The notes: generated by a model not told the origin, from the letters alone. A stretch of 38,931 nucleotides of DNA from Orenia metallireducens (GCF_003001995.1 NZ_PVNB01000035.1:1-38931); one strand, 5' to 3'. Shown: positions 1 to 9,864, counted from the stretch's first letter. Translations and numbers: made by a program.

Positions 1-347
1 TAGTTTTTATTGACTATGATTATTATCTCTAGGATTTAGGTGTCTGACTTTGTTATTTTTAGGTAAATGTTTTATCTGATTTTTGTAAAGTGGTGTTCCA
101 TAATAAATGTACTATTAATTTATAAATTAATATAATATACTTTAAATTTCTTGTTTTAAGTCATTAAATAAGTATTTATCTTGTTCTGCTTCTCTTTATT
201 TATGTGTTATTAGTCTTAAGTTGTGGCTAATAGTTCTTTTTTACTATCTATATATAATTTTTATTATTATTTTGTTTTTTAGATAAAAATTGCTAGTATA
301 TCATCAAAACAAAGAACACACAATAAGAGTACAAAGTTAAAAAGGAG
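1..347. other. AT-rich region with no recognised gene
   Basis: No open frame with a convincing ribosome binding site is seen on either strand. The stretch is very AT-rich. It must contain the promoter of the first spore protein gene, probably read by the forespore sigma factor SigG, but I could not pick out a clear -35/-10 pair. Confidence 0.5.
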
Positions 348-356
348 GTGACAAAG

Positions 357-572
357 ATGAGCATTCGAAATAACAGTAACAGAGTTTTAAATCCAATGGC
401 TGTTCAAGCTTTGGACAAGTTCAAATTAGAAGCTGCTCAAGAATTAAATGTTTCTAACGAGTATAAATCTGGATACTGGGGTAACATCACTTCTCGCGAA
501 TGTGGTAGTGTTGGTGGACAGATGGTTAAAAAGATGATCCAAGCTTATGAAGATCAATTAGCTGGTCAATAA
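357..572 (+). CDS. Alpha/beta-type small acid-soluble spore protein, copy 1
   Basis: 71-aa DNA-binding protein that would coat and protect spore DNA and be degraded at germination by the GPR protease. The family signature is visible: the segment around FKLEAAQEL corresponds to the GPR cleavage region, and the second half carries GNITSRECGSVGGQMVKKMI, matching the conserved TSR-GSVGG-MVKKM core. The length is normal for the family. The start is ATG 357, six bases after AAAGGAGGTG (341-350); an in-frame GTG at 348 lies inside that ribosome binding site and is rejected. It is the first of three tandem paralogues. A Cys stands where many family members have Asn before GSVGG, in all three copies. 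Confidence 0.95.
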   Translation: MSIRNNSNRVLNPMAVQALDKFKLEAAQELNVSNEYKSGYWGNITSRECGSVGGQMVKKMIQAYEDQLAGQ

Positions 573-646
573 TCACCAATTTTATACTCCAATAGATTTA
601 CCAAAATCAAAATTACAACAAACTAATTAAAAGGAGCTGATAAGTT

Positions 647-964
647 ATGAGTATTCGTAATAACAGTAATAGAGTTTTAAATCCAATGGCTATGCAAGCT
701 TTAGATAAATTCAAATTAGAAGCTGCTACTGAGTTGAATATTTCCAATGAGTATAAATCTGGATATTGGGGTAACATCACTTCTCGTGAATGTGGTAGTG
801 TTGGTGGTCAAATGGTTAAAAAGATGATCCAAGCTTATGAAGACCAATTGGCTAATGGTGCTGGAGCTACTAATACTTCTGCTATCCAAAATGCTACTAC
901 TAATGATAACAACAATAATTACAATCTAGCTGCTAAAGCTGGTAACTTCGTTCCTCAAGGATAA
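647..964 (+). CDS. Alpha/beta-type small acid-soluble spore protein, copy 2, with C-terminal tail
   Basis: 105-aa paralogue of the preceding protein. The first ~70 residues are nearly identical to copies 1 and 3. After the usual end (YEDQLAN) it continues for about 35 residues rich in Asn, Thr and Ala, including a run of four Asn, and ends in FVPQG. Alpha/beta SASPs normally end near residue 60-75, so the tail is unusual. The ribosome binding site is AAAGGAGCTG ahead of ATG 647. About 85 bases from the ribosome binding site into the gene are the same as at copy 3, which indicates a recent tandem duplication. Role: spore DNA protection; the tail has no role I can assign. Confidence 0.93.
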   Translation: MSIRNNSNRVLNPMAMQALDKFKLEAATELNISNEYKSGYWGNITSRECGSVGGQMVKKMIQAYEDQLANGAGATNTSAIQNATTNDNNNNYNLAAKAGNFVPQG

Positions 965-1017
965 TCACACTACTAAATCACATCAATAACTATACTATTA
1001 AAAGGAGCTGATAAGTT

Positions 1018-1233
1018 ATGAGTATTCGTAATAACAGTAATAGAGTTTTAAATCCAATGGCTATGCAAGCTTTAGATAAATTTAAACAAGAAGCTGCTAC
1101 TGAGTTAAATATCTCCAATGAGTATAAATCTGGATACTGGGGTAACATCACTTCTCGTGAATGTGGTAGTGTTGGTGGTCAAATGGTTAAAAAGATGATT
1201 CAAGCTTATGAAGACCAATTAGCTGGTCAATAA
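1018..1233 (+). CDS. Alpha/beta-type small acid-soluble spore protein, copy 3
   Basis: 71-aa spore DNA-binding protein. It is almost identical to copy 2 without the tail and carries the same TSRECGSVGG core and GPR-site region (FKQEAATEL). It starts at ATG 1018 with AAAGGAGCTG upstream. It is the last gene of the cluster and is followed by a strong hairpin terminator, so the three genes may form one forespore transcript; spacings of 74 and 53 bases also allow separate promoters. Confidence 0.95.
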   Translation: MSIRNNSNRVLNPMAMQALDKFKQEAATELNISNEYKSGYWGNITSRECGSVGGQMVKKMIQAYEDQLAGQ

Positions 1234-1269
1234 TTGATGACTCTTTAAACTCATACAACTAAATATAGC

Positions 1270-1305
1270 AAATGAGCGATGCTATCATCGCTCATTTAAT
1301 TTTAT
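1270..1305 (+). terminator. Rho-independent terminator of the spore protein cluster
   Basis: Perfect 12-bp stem (1270-1281 with 1286-1297) and a 4-base loop, followed by a T-rich stretch. It sits 37 bases after the third spore protein gene. Confidence 0.85.
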
Positions 1306-1336
1306 AAAAAATAAAATTGAAAGGAAGAAATCTCTA

Positions 1337-2146
1337 ATGAAAAGAATAAAATATATTATTTTGATGGGTATTCTAGTCAGTGGATTATTTTTAAATACTA
1401 ATCCTGTAACTGCTCAAAATAGAAATGTATATACCGTACAAAAAGGTGATACTATCTGGTCAATATCTCAAAAATATCAAGCTAACTTTATGGATACTCT
1501 CAATATGAATAAACATTTTGAAGATCCTGATATGATTTATCCTGGAGATAAGGTTTATATACCTAATCCTAACAGAGCTAGATTACAAGATTTAAGAGAA
1601 AGACTGACTAGATATAGAAGACCAGAAGCTCAAGAACCTGAAATGGACAATAACAATATGGAACAACCACAAACACCTCAGGAAGATATGGATATGCCTG
1701 AAGATACACCACAACAAGAGACTCCTCAACAAGATCAAGCTCCAGTAGCAGATGCAAGTATCAGTGCTCTTGAACAAGAAGTAGTTAAATTAGTAAATGT
1801 AGAGAGACAAAAACAGGGATTACAGCCCTATAAACATAATTCCCAAGTCTCTAGTATTGCAAGGCGTAAATCAGAAGATATGCGTGATAAAAACTACTTC
1901 AGCCATCAATCTCCAACTTATGGTTCTCCTTTTGAGATGTTAGATCAGTTTGGAGTACAATTTACTGCTGCTGGTGAGAATATTGCCAAAGGACAAAAGA
2001 CAGCTCAAGCAGTAATGAATAGCTGGATGAACTCTCCTGGACACCGCAAAAACATTCTAAGTGAAAAGTTCACTGAAATTGGTGTTGGTTTAGCTAAAGA
2101 TGCAAATGGAACAACTTATTGGACACAAATGTTTATTAGACCTTAA
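1337..2146 (+). CDS. Secreted LysM and CAP (SCP/YkwD-like) domain protein
   Basis: 269-aa exported protein. Residues 1-26 are a signal peptide (hydrophobic core, likely cut after VTA). A LysM peptidoglycan-binding domain follows at about 31-76 (YTVQKGDTIWSISQKY ... YPGDKVYIP). A Pro/Gln/Asp/Glu-rich linker spans about 95-140, and a CAP domain about 145-269. The CAP domain shows the usual marks: FSHQSPTYGSPFEM, GENIA, SWMNSPGHRKNIL and a C-terminal YWTQMF. In Firmicutes this domain order is typical of YkwD/SafA-like proteins, often linked to spore coat or cell wall; its place after spore protein genes fits but does not prove a spore role. The ribosome binding site is AAGGAAG at 1321. Confidence 0.9.
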   Translation: MKRIKYIILMGILVSGLFLNTNPVTAQNRNVYTVQKGDTIWSISQKYQANFMDTLNMNKHFEDPDMIYPGDKVYIPNPNRARLQDLRERLTRYRRPEAQEPEMDNNNMEQPQTPQEDMDMPEDTPQQETPQQDQAPVADASISALEQEVVKLVNVERQKQGLQPYKHNSQVSSIARRKSEDMRDKNYFSHQSPTYGSPFEMLDQFGVQFTAAGENIAKGQKTAQAVMNSWMNSPGHRKNILSEKFTEIGVGLAKDANGTTYWTQMFIRP

Positions 2147-2149
2147 AGG

Positions 2150-2212
2150 CAGTAATTAGTAATGAGTGACGAGTAAAGAGATAAGATTATTACTCGTCAT
2201 TCTTCACTAAAA
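2150..2212. repeat. Dispersed hairpin repeat, GAGTGACGAG-type arms (copy R1)
   Basis: Imperfect inverted repeat between the convergent LysM-CAP and comEC genes. The left arm contains AATGAGTGACGAGTAA and the right arm TTACTCGTCATTC. The same arm vocabulary appears near 11783, 12825, 14979, 22482 and 26026. It may act as a bidirectional terminator. Confidence 0.6.
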
Positions 2213-2244
2213 ACTTCAATTTGATCTACATAGCAATCTACCTT

Positions 2245-4587
2245 CTATTGATTTAACAAAAATTCCTCATATCTATAGCTATGCCCATCTGTCCAAAGGG
2301 TAACTGCTCCAGAATAATCTGTTCTTAACACCTTTATCCCTCTTGCCTTAAACCTATTGACTACCTCTCTGCTCGGATGTCCATAATTATTCTTTCCAAC
2401 TGAAATAACAGCTAAAGCTGGATTGATTTTATCAATAAAGCCTATAGAGCTTGAAGTATTACTCCCATGGTGTCCCACCTTTAAAATTGTACTACTAAGA
2501 TTAGCACTACTAGCTAGTAATCTCTCTTCTCCTTCTATTTCCAAATCACCAGTGAATAGCACTTTAAAGTTTTTATAAATTAATCTTAACACTAAAGAGT
2601 TATTATTGGCTGGACTCTCACTAACTAGTGGCAAACTAGGAGCCAAAACTTTAAAGTTAACTTGGGAAACTCTGATATTATCTCCTCTACATAATTTAGT
2701 GACCTTTATTTCCTTATCTTCTGCTAACTTGAAGAACTCTCTTGATAATTCATCTTCTTCTAGAATTGGCGGATAGAATATTCTATCCACCTTAAATTCC
2801 TTAATCAATTCGATGATTCCACCTACATGATCAGCATGAAAATGGGAGATAAAGGCCATATCTAGCCTCCTAATACCTCTAGACCTCAAATATTCTCTAA
2901 TCTCTTTCCCATCTTTTCCACCATCTATTAAAATTTTCTGATGGGATGGAGTCTCTAGATAGATTCCATCAGCACTTCCAACAGATAAGAAGATTATATT
3001 CAGACCATTAAGATCACCAAAGCCTAATTGTATAATCAATAACAAAATCGTAGTCAAAATAATAACTTTACTATGTAATTTATAATTCTTACTGTAAGGG
3101 ATTAGTCTAGGCTTTAAAACTTTAACTAAAGAATAAATAATAAGGTAGTAAAGAACTATAGTAAGTATAGTTGGCTTTCCTACTAATAAAGTAGTAATAA
3201 AGGTATCTGCTATCAAGTTAACTATCTTTAAAACCAGACATAATATCACTTTAATTATAATAGCCAATAATTTGGCAATAATAACTACCCTCATTAGAGC
3301 AGCTAAAACAAAAAAGACACCTATCCATAAAACTAAGCTAATTAAAGGCATAATCAGTAGATTGCTCAATACACTCAATAAAGAAATTTCATAAAAATAA
3401 TAGCTCAATAACGGCAATAGTCCTAGTTGTGCTGCTAAAGAGCCTGAAATCAAATTATTCAATTTATCATTCTTGATTGGCAGATAACTAGAGATAACAG
3501 GAGTCAAAAAGCTAATCGCCACCACTGCCCCAAAGGAAAGCTGAAAACTGACTGTGAAGAGGCTAAAGGGGTTGATCAAGAGAATAATAATTCCCACACC
3601 AGCTAATAGATTATACATATCTATTCTTCTCTCCAGATAATTTCCTAATAATACTAAAAAGATAAGTAGTACAGCCCGCAAGCTAGGTAATTGACAACCT
3701 GTAATAATTAAGTAAGAGCTTAAAAAAATAAGGTTAAATATTAGATTCAACCTTTTAGAAAAATTTAGCCTTTTTCCAATTAGATAGAGTAGATAACTTA
3801 GCAGACCAATATGAAATCCCGAGATAACTAATAAGTGACTTAAACCAAGTCTTCTGAAATTATCCTCTATTCTATCAGGTAATAGTGACTTATCACCTAA
3901 GAGTAATGCTTCTAAGATATAATTATATGGTTGATAAAAATACCTCTGAATTAAAGATTTAATCTCCTCTCTTAACTTGAATAGACTCCTCATGATAAAG
4001 TTAGCCCTATTAGCTACCACTCTAAGCTCTTCATAACTATTAACCTTTGCAACTCCATAAATACCTTGTTGCTTTAAATAATTGCGATAAGAGAATCCCC
4101 CTGGGTTATGTTGAGCATCAGCCAGCTCTAGTCTAGTATCTAGCTCGATGATATCCCCATATCCTAACTTAGGGTCTATCTTATAAGCCGACAATAGTAT
4201 CTCTTTATCGCTATAAATACCCCTATCAGTAATCCTAATATCAGTAAGGAGATACTCCTTGCTATAGCCTTTATCACTTGCTTTTAGAACCTTAGCTACT
4301 AATTTAACCTTATCGCCTATTACTGCTCCTAATTTATCATTCTCCCAGTTTAATTCTACAGACTGTAGATAAACAAATCCCAATAAGAAGATTATAAAAT
4401 AAACTATAGCCCTAACCTTTGATGATTTTTGTTTCCAAAGATAACTCGCTATTAATACTAAAATAATAACTACTCCCTCTAATAGATTTAGATAAGTAAA
4501 ATCTATTGGGAGATAACTTGCTACAATCAACCCCAGTACCAATAAAATAAAAATCTCTACTAAAGGACGACGGACTTTAATAAGCAA
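2245..4587 (-). CDS. comEC: ComEC/Rec2 DNA uptake channel protein
   Basis: 780-aa inner-membrane protein that would form the channel carrying single-stranded DNA into the cell during transformation. Order: N-terminal membrane helices and an OB-like soluble part (about 1-190), the competence domain with many helices (about 215-510; the LLLGDKSLLP and LVISGFHIGLL segments are typical), then a metallo-beta-lactamase-like domain (about 525-780) with SHFHADHVGG, TGDLE and GHHGS motifs. Full length for the family. The likely start is TTG 4587, inside the 3' end of comEA (11-base overlap), so the two are probably translationally coupled. ComEC is usual directly after comEA in Firmicutes. Confidence 0.95.
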   Translation of the reverse strand: MLIKVRRPLVEIFILLVLGLIVASYLPIDFTYLNLLEGVVIILVLIASYLWKQKSSKVRAIVYFIIFLLGFVYLQSVELNWENDKLGAVIGDKVKLVAKVLKASDKGYSKEYLLTDIRITDRGIYSDKEILLSAYKIDPKLGYGDIIELDTRLELADAQHNPGGFSYRNYLKQQGIYGVAKVNSYEELRVVANRANFIMRSLFKLREEIKSLIQRYFYQPYNYILEALLLGDKSLLPDRIEDNFRRLGLSHLLVISGFHIGLLSYLLYLIGKRLNFSKRLNLIFNLIFLSSYLIITGCQLPSLRAVLLIFLVLLGNYLERRIDMYNLLAGVGIIILLINPFSLFTVSFQLSFGAVVAISFLTPVISSYLPIKNDKLNNLISGSLAAQLGLLPLLSYYFYEISLLSVLSNLLIMPLISLVLWIGVFFVLAALMRVVIIAKLLAIIIKVILCLVLKIVNLIADTFITTLLVGKPTILTIVLYYLIIYSLVKVLKPRLIPYSKNYKLHSKVIILTTILLLIIQLGFGDLNGLNIIFLSVGSADGIYLETPSHQKILIDGGKDGKEIREYLRSRGIRRLDMAFISHFHADHVGGIIELIKEFKVDRIFYPPILEEDELSREFFKLAEDKEIKVTKLCRGDNIRVSQVNFKVLAPSLPLVSESPANNNSLVLRLIYKNFKVLFTGDLEIEGEERLLASSANLSSTILKVGHHGSNTSSSIGFIDKINPALAVISVGKNNYGHPSREVVNRFKARGIKVLRTDYSGAVTLWTDGHSYRYEEFLLNQ

Positions 4588-5209
4588 TCTGACTTTTGAG
4601 CTTTTCCAAAGTCTTAGGCCCTATTCCAGGAACATTAGTTAATTCTTCTACACTACTAAAGCCCCCCTGCTGTTTTCTATATTCAATAATCTTTTCAGCT
4701 GTCGAAGGTCCTACCCCTTTTAGTTGTTCTAATCTCTCTTTACTAGCAGTATTGATATTTACCTTATTAGTAGCCTGAGGAGATAGCAAGTGAGAAGTTT
4801 CTTCAATGGCTTTATTAGCTGGTATGATAACCTTCTGACCATCCTTGACCTCATCAACTAAATTGACACTATCTAAGTTAGCCTCTGCACTAACTCCTCC
4901 TGCCTTTTTTAATAATTGATAGATTCTCTCTCCTACTTGGCATTTATAGACACCTGGATTTTGTACAGCTCCACCTAGCTGTACTATCAAAATATCAGCT
5001 CTTTTAGATTCCTCTTTCTGATAGTTAACTTTACCCTCTATCCTTTCTACCTGACTAAGCACTTCTTCTTTGGCAGAACTTCTTTCAATTTGAATAGCAT
5101 CTTCAGTGTTAAAATCATTATTTTTGAAGAATAATAACAGAGTAGCCAGAATAATCGCAACAATCAGCAGCAATAAGATATAATCTTCTCTCTTACGAAT
5201 CCTGAGCAT
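4577..5209 (-). CDS. comEA: ComEA competence DNA receptor
   Basis: 210-aa membrane-anchored DNA-binding protein. One N-terminal transmembrane segment (about 9-29) is followed by an SLBB domain (about 72-135, with VQLGGAVQNPGVY) and a C-terminal helix-hairpin-helix region (about 147-208) with VNINTASKERLEQLKGVG and NVPGIGPKTLEKL. It binds incoming double-stranded DNA and passes it to ComEC. AGGAGGTG sits six bases before ATG 5209. The downstream gene comEC overlaps its end. No comEB lies between them. Confidence 0.95.
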   Translation of the reverse strand: MLRIRKREDYILLLLIVAIILATLLLFFKNNDFNTEDAIQIERSSAKEEVLSQVERIEGKVNYQKEESKRADILIVQLGGAVQNPGVYKCQVGERIYQLLKKAGGVSAEANLDSVNLVDEVKDGQKVIIPANKAIEETSHLLSPQATNKVNINTASKERLEQLKGVGPSTAEKIIEYRKQQGGFSSVEELTNVPGIGPKTLEKLKSQIAY

Positions 5210-5360
5210 CTCTTCACCTCCTGATTGCTTATTGTTAACTTTTAATATATTTTTATACCAGTTATACTATAAAAAAAGAGCAACCCTTTGATGGCTGCCC
5301 TTAAAAATATAAATGTATGAATTTAAAGTGAGAATTTAAAGTGAGAATTAAAATAAAAAA

Positions 5361-5455
5361 TAGACCTTTAGGAGGTAGGCGGGTAGGGGTTAGGAAAATC
5401 CAACTACCTAACCACCCAATCCCTAATTGTCTAATAAAAAAGTGTCACAATATAA
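5361..5455. repeat. Dispersed hairpin repeat, GGTAGG-type arms (copy R2)
   Basis: The left arm (about 5371-5394) is built of GGTAGG/GGGTAGG/GGTTAGG units and pairs with 5403-5425 (CTACCTAACCACCC...). The right edge AAGTGTCACAATATA (5440-5454) matches the conserved end found at other copies. It lies in the 275-base gap between comEA and the 518-aa gene, where no gene is seen. Confidence 0.6.
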
Positions 5456-5484
5456 ATATAAAACATCATATTTATAATTAAATC

Positions 5485-7041
5485 CTATAACTCAAACAAC
5501 CGTAAAGTATCAGCTATCTCTCGATACTTTTTAGAGATAGTAACACTACTAACATCATACTTTTGAGCAACCTCCTCTTGAGTAAAATCATATCCTCTAA
5601 GGTCACTGATAATATACTCAACAGCACCTGCCCAACTCTTATCTCTACCCCTTATCATCTCTACAGACTTCTTATAATCTCTCCATAACAACAGAGCTTC
5701 ATTAACTTCATTTATATCATAAAAATCATCCATAGTCTCTACTAATAATCTCTCTACACCATCTTGAGCCTCAAAATCCTCCTCTTGCTTATATAGGTCT
5801 ATTAAATTTTGTAGTCTCAAAATCGCTTCTAGTTCCTGAGAATCCTCGCCAAGCCCCTCAACATGAATCTGTAACAACTCTAAAAATAAGTTAAGCTGTT
5901 GCCTTCCTTTAAAACTACTTAAAAGCTCAAAAATATTATCACCTTCTAAGCTATCATCAAAGTCTATTGGTAAACTCTCCAAAATATTCTCTAACATCTC
6001 AAAAGGAATATCATTATCTTTATCTATATTCAAAATTCGTTCTTTATCATAAATAACCGAAAAGCTCAACATATTCTTAATTATCTCTTTACCTTCTTCA
6101 AATTTTTCTAAAATATCTGAATGGAATAACATCTTCTTATCATCAATTATGAATCTACCATAAATCCTATAATCATAACCTTCACCATCAATTGGCTCTT
6201 CTGAAATCCAAACTAAAAAGTCAAGTCCACCTTCTGAAGAGTCATATTCTATATTGGGGTGGGATGATAACTTATTTATCACCAAATTCTTAGACTGTAC
6301 CTTGTAGGTTGCTTCATATAATTTATTAGGATAGTATTCCTCCTCTGGGAAGTTCAATAAGTCCTCCTCTATTGAGTTCTCTATATCATTTAGCAGATAA
6401 AAGATCTCCAAACCATTACTTTTGAAGAACTTCTTTAGTAACTCCTCTTCGCTAAATTCTCCTTCTAAAGACTCTCGATAGTTACTAATTCTATTATTAA
6501 CCTCTTCTATAATTAATTCTCTAGCATCACCAGGCAAGATATTAAAAGGACCTACTGGCTGACATTCCTCTCCTATCTTAGCCAATCTAGCAATCATAAT
6601 ATTGCCCACCTGAATAATATCATCATAGTCTTTATCTAAGGTTTCTAAAGATAATACTAATCTTTTTTTAGTATAAAAATCATAAAGTAAATAAGCATAA
6701 TTATCATCAATATCTACTACTTGATAAATACCCAAGGATAAATTCAATAACTCCTCTAAAATCTCTTCCTCCTCTATAGATAGAGTAGACTTCTCCTGCT
6801 TGAAAAGTTGGATAACCGTCTTATTATCTCTTATAGGATAATCAAATAAAGCCGTAGTCAGAAAGAAATCATGCTCTGCTCTAGATAGCTCTTCTAAAAA
6901 GACATAACCAAGCCTTTTAATAAAATTATTAAGCACTGGTCGTATCTTCTCAGCATAGCCCTTTGAACTAAAAAACTCCAATAACTCATCAATTAAAACC
7001 ATATTAGCATATTCATAACTTCCTTGTGATTGATTCCTCAT
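5485..7041 (-). CDS. Unknown 518-aa acidic protein with C-terminal helix-turn-helix
   Basis: I do not recognise the full-length family. The protein is soluble, strongly acidic and alpha-helical in composition, with no signal peptide or membrane segment. The last ~55 residues (SWAGAVEYIISDLRGYDFTQ, then EEVAQKYDVSSVTISKKYRE) look like a cyclin-fold/TFIIB-type or sigma-4-like helix-turn-helix, so it may bind nucleic acid. The start ATG 7041 has AAGGAGAG seven bases upstream. It lies just downstream of leuS on the same strand, beyond a leuS terminator. Proteins of this general shape occur as uncharacterised neighbours in clostridia; no function is proposed. Confidence 0.7.
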   Translation of the reverse strand: MRNQSQGSYEYANMVLIDELLEFFSSKGYAEKIRPVLNNFIKRLGYVFLEELSRAEHDFFLTTALFDYPIRDNKTVIQLFKQEKSTLSIEEEEILEELLNLSLGIYQVVDIDDNYAYLLYDFYTKKRLVLSLETLDKDYDDIIQVGNIMIARLAKIGEECQPVGPFNILPGDARELIIEEVNNRISNYRESLEGEFSEEELLKKFFKSNGLEIFYLLNDIENSIEEDLLNFPEEEYYPNKLYEATYKVQSKNLVINKLSSHPNIEYDSSEGGLDFLVWISEEPIDGEGYDYRIYGRFIIDDKKMLFHSDILEKFEEGKEIIKNMLSFSVIYDKERILNIDKDNDIPFEMLENILESLPIDFDDSLEGDNIFELLSSFKGRQQLNLFLELLQIHVEGLGEDSQELEAILRLQNLIDLYKQEEDFEAQDGVERLLVETMDDFYDINEVNEALLLWRDYKKSVEMIRGRDKSWAGAVEYIISDLRGYDFTQEEVAQKYDVSSVTISKKYREIADTLRLFEL

Positions 7042-7074
7042 CTTATTCTCTCCTTATACACTTTCATAAAAATA

Positions 7075-7107
7075 CTAAAAAGCTTACACCTAGCAGGTGC
7101 AAGCTTT
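7075..7107 (-). terminator. Terminator downstream of leuS
   Basis: 13-bp stem (7079-7091 with 7095-7107, one G-T pair) and a 3-base loop. On the minus strand the stem is followed by a short T-run. It starts 11 bases after the leuS stop. Confidence 0.8.
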
Positions 7108-7117
7108 AATAATCATT

Positions 7118-9592
7118 CTACTTGACAACAATATTGACCAATCTCTTAGGAACAACAATCTCCTTGATAATAGTCTTGCCTTCAAGATACTCTTGTACCT
7201 TATCTTGTTCCTTAACAATTCTCTTTAACTCTTCAGGGTCAATATCAGCTGCAACTTCTACCTTATCCCTTACCTTACCATTAACCTGGACAACTATTGT
7301 AATTTCATCCTTCTTAGTAGCCTCTTCATCATACTCTGGCCAACTTTGTAGATGAACACTCTCCTGATATCCTAGCTCTGACCATAACTCCTCAGTCATA
7401 TGTGGTGCAAAAGGAGCTAATAATAGGATAACAGTCTCTACAACCTCTCTATATAATGAATAATTTACCTCTTCACTATCAATTTCATTTAAATACTTAT
7501 AAGCAGCATTAACCAATTCCATAATTGAACTGATAGCAGTATTGAACTGTTGACGCTCTGCAACATCTACAGTTACACTCCTAATCGCTACATGTAACTG
7601 ACGGTGTAGCTCTTTTTCCAGCTTATTATTTAATGAATAGTCACCAGTAGCTACTTTTAAGTCATTAATATGCTCAGATACCAATCTCCAGACACGATTT
7701 AAGAATCGTTCAGCACCTTCTACTCCCTCGTCACTCCAATCTAAATCTCTCTCTGGTGGAGCAGCAAATAGAATAAATAACCTAGCTACATCAGCACCAT
7801 GATTCTCCAAGATCTCCATAGGATCAACGATATTCCCCTTAGACTTTGACATCTTAGCACCATCTAATAAGACCATCCCTTGAGTCAATAGGTTGTCAAA
7901 AGGCTCTTTATAATCAACCAATCCTTGGTCACTCATAAATTTCATAAAGAATCTTGCATAAAGTAAATGTAAGATTGCATGTTCAATTCCACCAATATAC
8001 TGGTCAACATTCATCCAGTAATTAGCTCTATCCTTATCAACAATCTTATCAGCTAACTCTGGACAAGTATATCTCATATAGTACCAAGAAGAGTCAACAA
8101 AGGTATCCATTGTATCTACTTCACGTTTAGCAGCTTTACCACACTTAGGACAAGTAGTATTAACAAATTCCTCTACATTGGCTAGTGGTGATTGACCTTG
8201 CCCTGTAAACTTTACATTAGTAGGTAATTCAACTGGTAAATCCTTCTCTGGTACTGGTACAACCCCACAATCATCACAATAAATCATTGGAATTGGAGTA
8301 CCCCAATATCTTTGGCGAGAGATTAACCAATCTCTTAAACGATAATTAACCTCTTTTTTACCAATACCCTCTGCTTCTAAGTGAGCAACAATCTTAGTAA
8401 AAGCCTCTTTAAAGCTCAATCCATTTAAGAAATCAGAGTTAACAACCTTTCCTTTCTCTGTATAGGCTTCAGTCAAGTCTGCTCCCTTTAACTCTTTTTC
8501 CCCTTGCACTACAACCTTAATTTCTAAATCATACTTCTTAGCAAATTCAAAGTCACGTTGGTCATGGGCAGGTACTGCCATAATAGCACCAGTTCCATAT
8601 CCCATTAGTACATAATTGGCAATCATAACTGGAATCTCTTCATCAGTTAGCGGATTGATAGCTTTAATTCCTGTATCTACACCTAACTTTTCTGCATCAG
8701 AACCAGTTCTCTCTTCTTCATCTTGCTCCTTCATTTTAGCAATAAAACTCATAACTTCCTCTTCTTTATCAGTACCAACTACTAGCTTCTTAACCAATGG
8801 ATGCTCAGGAGCCAATACCATATATGTAGCACCAAAGATAGTATCAGGGCGAGTAGTAAAGACCTCTATCTGTTCATCACTATCCTTTATCTTGAATTTA
8901 ATTTGAGCCCCTTCACTGCGACCAATCCAGTTATTCTGCATCGTCTTAACTCGGTCTGGCCAATTTTTTAATAATTTATGATCATTTAATAGCTCCTCTG
9001 CATAATCAGTAATCTTGAAGAACCATTGCTCTAAATCCTTATCTATTACCTCGCTATCACAACGCTCACACTCTCCATTAACTACCTGCTCATTAGCAAG
9101 GACTGTTTGACAGCTTGGGCACCAGTTAACATTAGCCTTCTGCTTATAAGCCAGACCTTTCTTATATAATTCTAAGAATAACCATTGAGTCCATTTATAA
9201 TAATCAGGATGGCAAGTAGCTACCTCTCTATCCCAATCATAGCTTAAGCCTAGCATCTTAAACTGCTTTCTCATATTAGCGATATTATCCCAAGTCCAAC
9301 TATTAGGATGAATACCATGCTTGATTGCTGCATTCTCAGCAGGCAACCCAAAGGAATCCCAGCCCATTGGATGTAAGACATTATACCCTTCCATTCTTTT
9401 ATAGCGGGCAAAGACATCACCTAAAGAGTAATTTCTGACATGCCCCATATGTAAATTCCCAGATGGATAAGGAAACATCTCTAAAACATAATATTTAGGC
9501 GCATTAATAACTTCACTCTTATATAGTTGAGTATCTTCCCAACTCTGTTGCCATTTTGGCTCAACATTTTTGTAATCATATCTTCCTTTCAT
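7118..9592 (-). CDS. leuS: Leucyl-tRNA synthetase
   Basis: About 824 aa, a normal bacterial length. Charges tRNA-Leu with leucine. Class I marks are present: the HIGH-type motif in [20 protein letters not shown] near residue 45, the KMSKS loop in [10 protein letters not shown] near 580, the CP1 editing domain with [11 protein letters not shown] near 250, Cys pairs of zinc-finger type (CPSC/CERC; CDDC/CPKC) and a C-terminal anticodon-binding and tail region. The ATG at 9592 lies eight bases from AGGAGG; a TTG one codon upstream (9595) is also possible. Expression is controlled by a T-box leader immediately upstream. Confidence 0.97.
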   Translation of the reverse strand: MKGRYDYKNVEPKWQQSWEDTQLYKSEVINAPKYYVLEMFPYPSGNLHMGHVRNYSLGDVFARYKRMEGYNVLHPMGWDSFGLPAENAAIKHGIHPNSWTWDNIANMRKQFKMLGLSYDWDREVATCHPDYYKWTQWLFLELYKKGLAYKQKANVNWCPSCQTVLANEQVVNGECERCDSEVIDKDLEQWFFKITDYAEELLNDHKLLKNWPDRVKTMQNNWIGRSEGAQIKFKIKDSDEQIEVFTTRPDTIFGATYMVLAPEHPLVKKLVVGTDKEEEVMSFIAKMKEQDEEERTGSDAEKLGVDTGIKAINPLTDEEIPVMIANYVLMGYGTGAIMAVPAHDQRDFEFAKKYDLEIKVVVQGEKELKGADLTEAYTEKGKVVNSDFLNGLSFKEAFTKIVAHLEAEGIGKKEVNYRLRDWLISRQRYWGTPIPMIYCDDCGVVPVPEKDLPVELPTNVKFTGQGQSPLANVEEFVNTTCPKCGKAAKREVDTMDTFVDSSWYYMRYTCPELADKIVDKDRANYWMNVDQYIGGIEHAILHLLYARFFMKFMSDQGLVDYKEPFDNLLTQGMVLLDGAKMSKSKGNIVDPMEILENHGADVARLFILFAAPPERDLDWSDEGVEGAERFLNRVWRLVSEHINDLKVATGDYSLNNKLEKELHRQLHVAIRSVTVDVAERQQFNTAISSIMELVNAAYKYLNEIDSEEVNYSLYREVVETVILLLAPFAPHMTEELWSELGYQESVHLQSWPEYDEEATKKDEITIVVQVNGKVRDKVEVAADIDPEELKRIVKEQDKVQEYLEGKTIIKEIVVPKRLVNIVVK

Positions 9593-9702
9593 CAACTTAA
9601 CCTCCTGTTTTTAGTTAATAATGATTAATACCTGATAGTTAAAAAATTTATATTATGTACTTGATAATATCAGCTATACAATGTGATTTTATATTAATAC
9701 AC

Positions 9703-9751
9703 AAAAAACCCTCACCCCTAATAAAGATAAGCTCTTTAGTAGGGACGAGAG
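9703..9751 (-). terminator. T-box regulated intrinsic terminator of leuS
   Basis: On the minus strand an 18-bp stem (17 pairs including G-U) with a 5-base loop is followed by six T. Its 5' arm overlaps the 3' part of the antiterminator, as required for the T-box switch. Confidence 0.9.
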
Positions 9752-9788
9752 TTTCTCGCGGTACCACCCTATTTGGTATATTAAAGAT

Positions 9789-9864
9789 TGGTGGAGATAA
9801 CCGGGCTCGAACCGGTGACCTCTACACTGCCAGTGTAGCGCTCTCCCAACTGAGCTATATCCCC
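9789..9864 (-). tRNA. tRNA-Ala (anticodon GGC)
   Basis: 76 bases including an encoded CCA end. The full cloverleaf folds: acceptor GGGGATA/TATCTCC with a G3-U70 pair (the alanine identity element), D arm GCTC/GAGC, anticodon stem CTACA/TGTAG with loop CTGGCAG, and T arm ACCGG/CCGGT with loop TTCGAGC. The anticodon is at 9829-9831 (plus-strand numbering), tRNA position 34-36. It lies inside the leuS T-box leader, between stem I and the antiterminator, so it must be transcribed from the leuS promoter or from an unseen internal one. Confidence 0.97.

Noticed and set aside
348-356. GTG start for the first spore protein
   Set aside because: The GTG is part of the AGGAGGTG ribosome binding site of the ATG at 357, and the paralogues begin MSIRNN.
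8616-8906. Plus-strand open frame of 96 codons
   Set aside because: Antisense to leuS; shadow frame.
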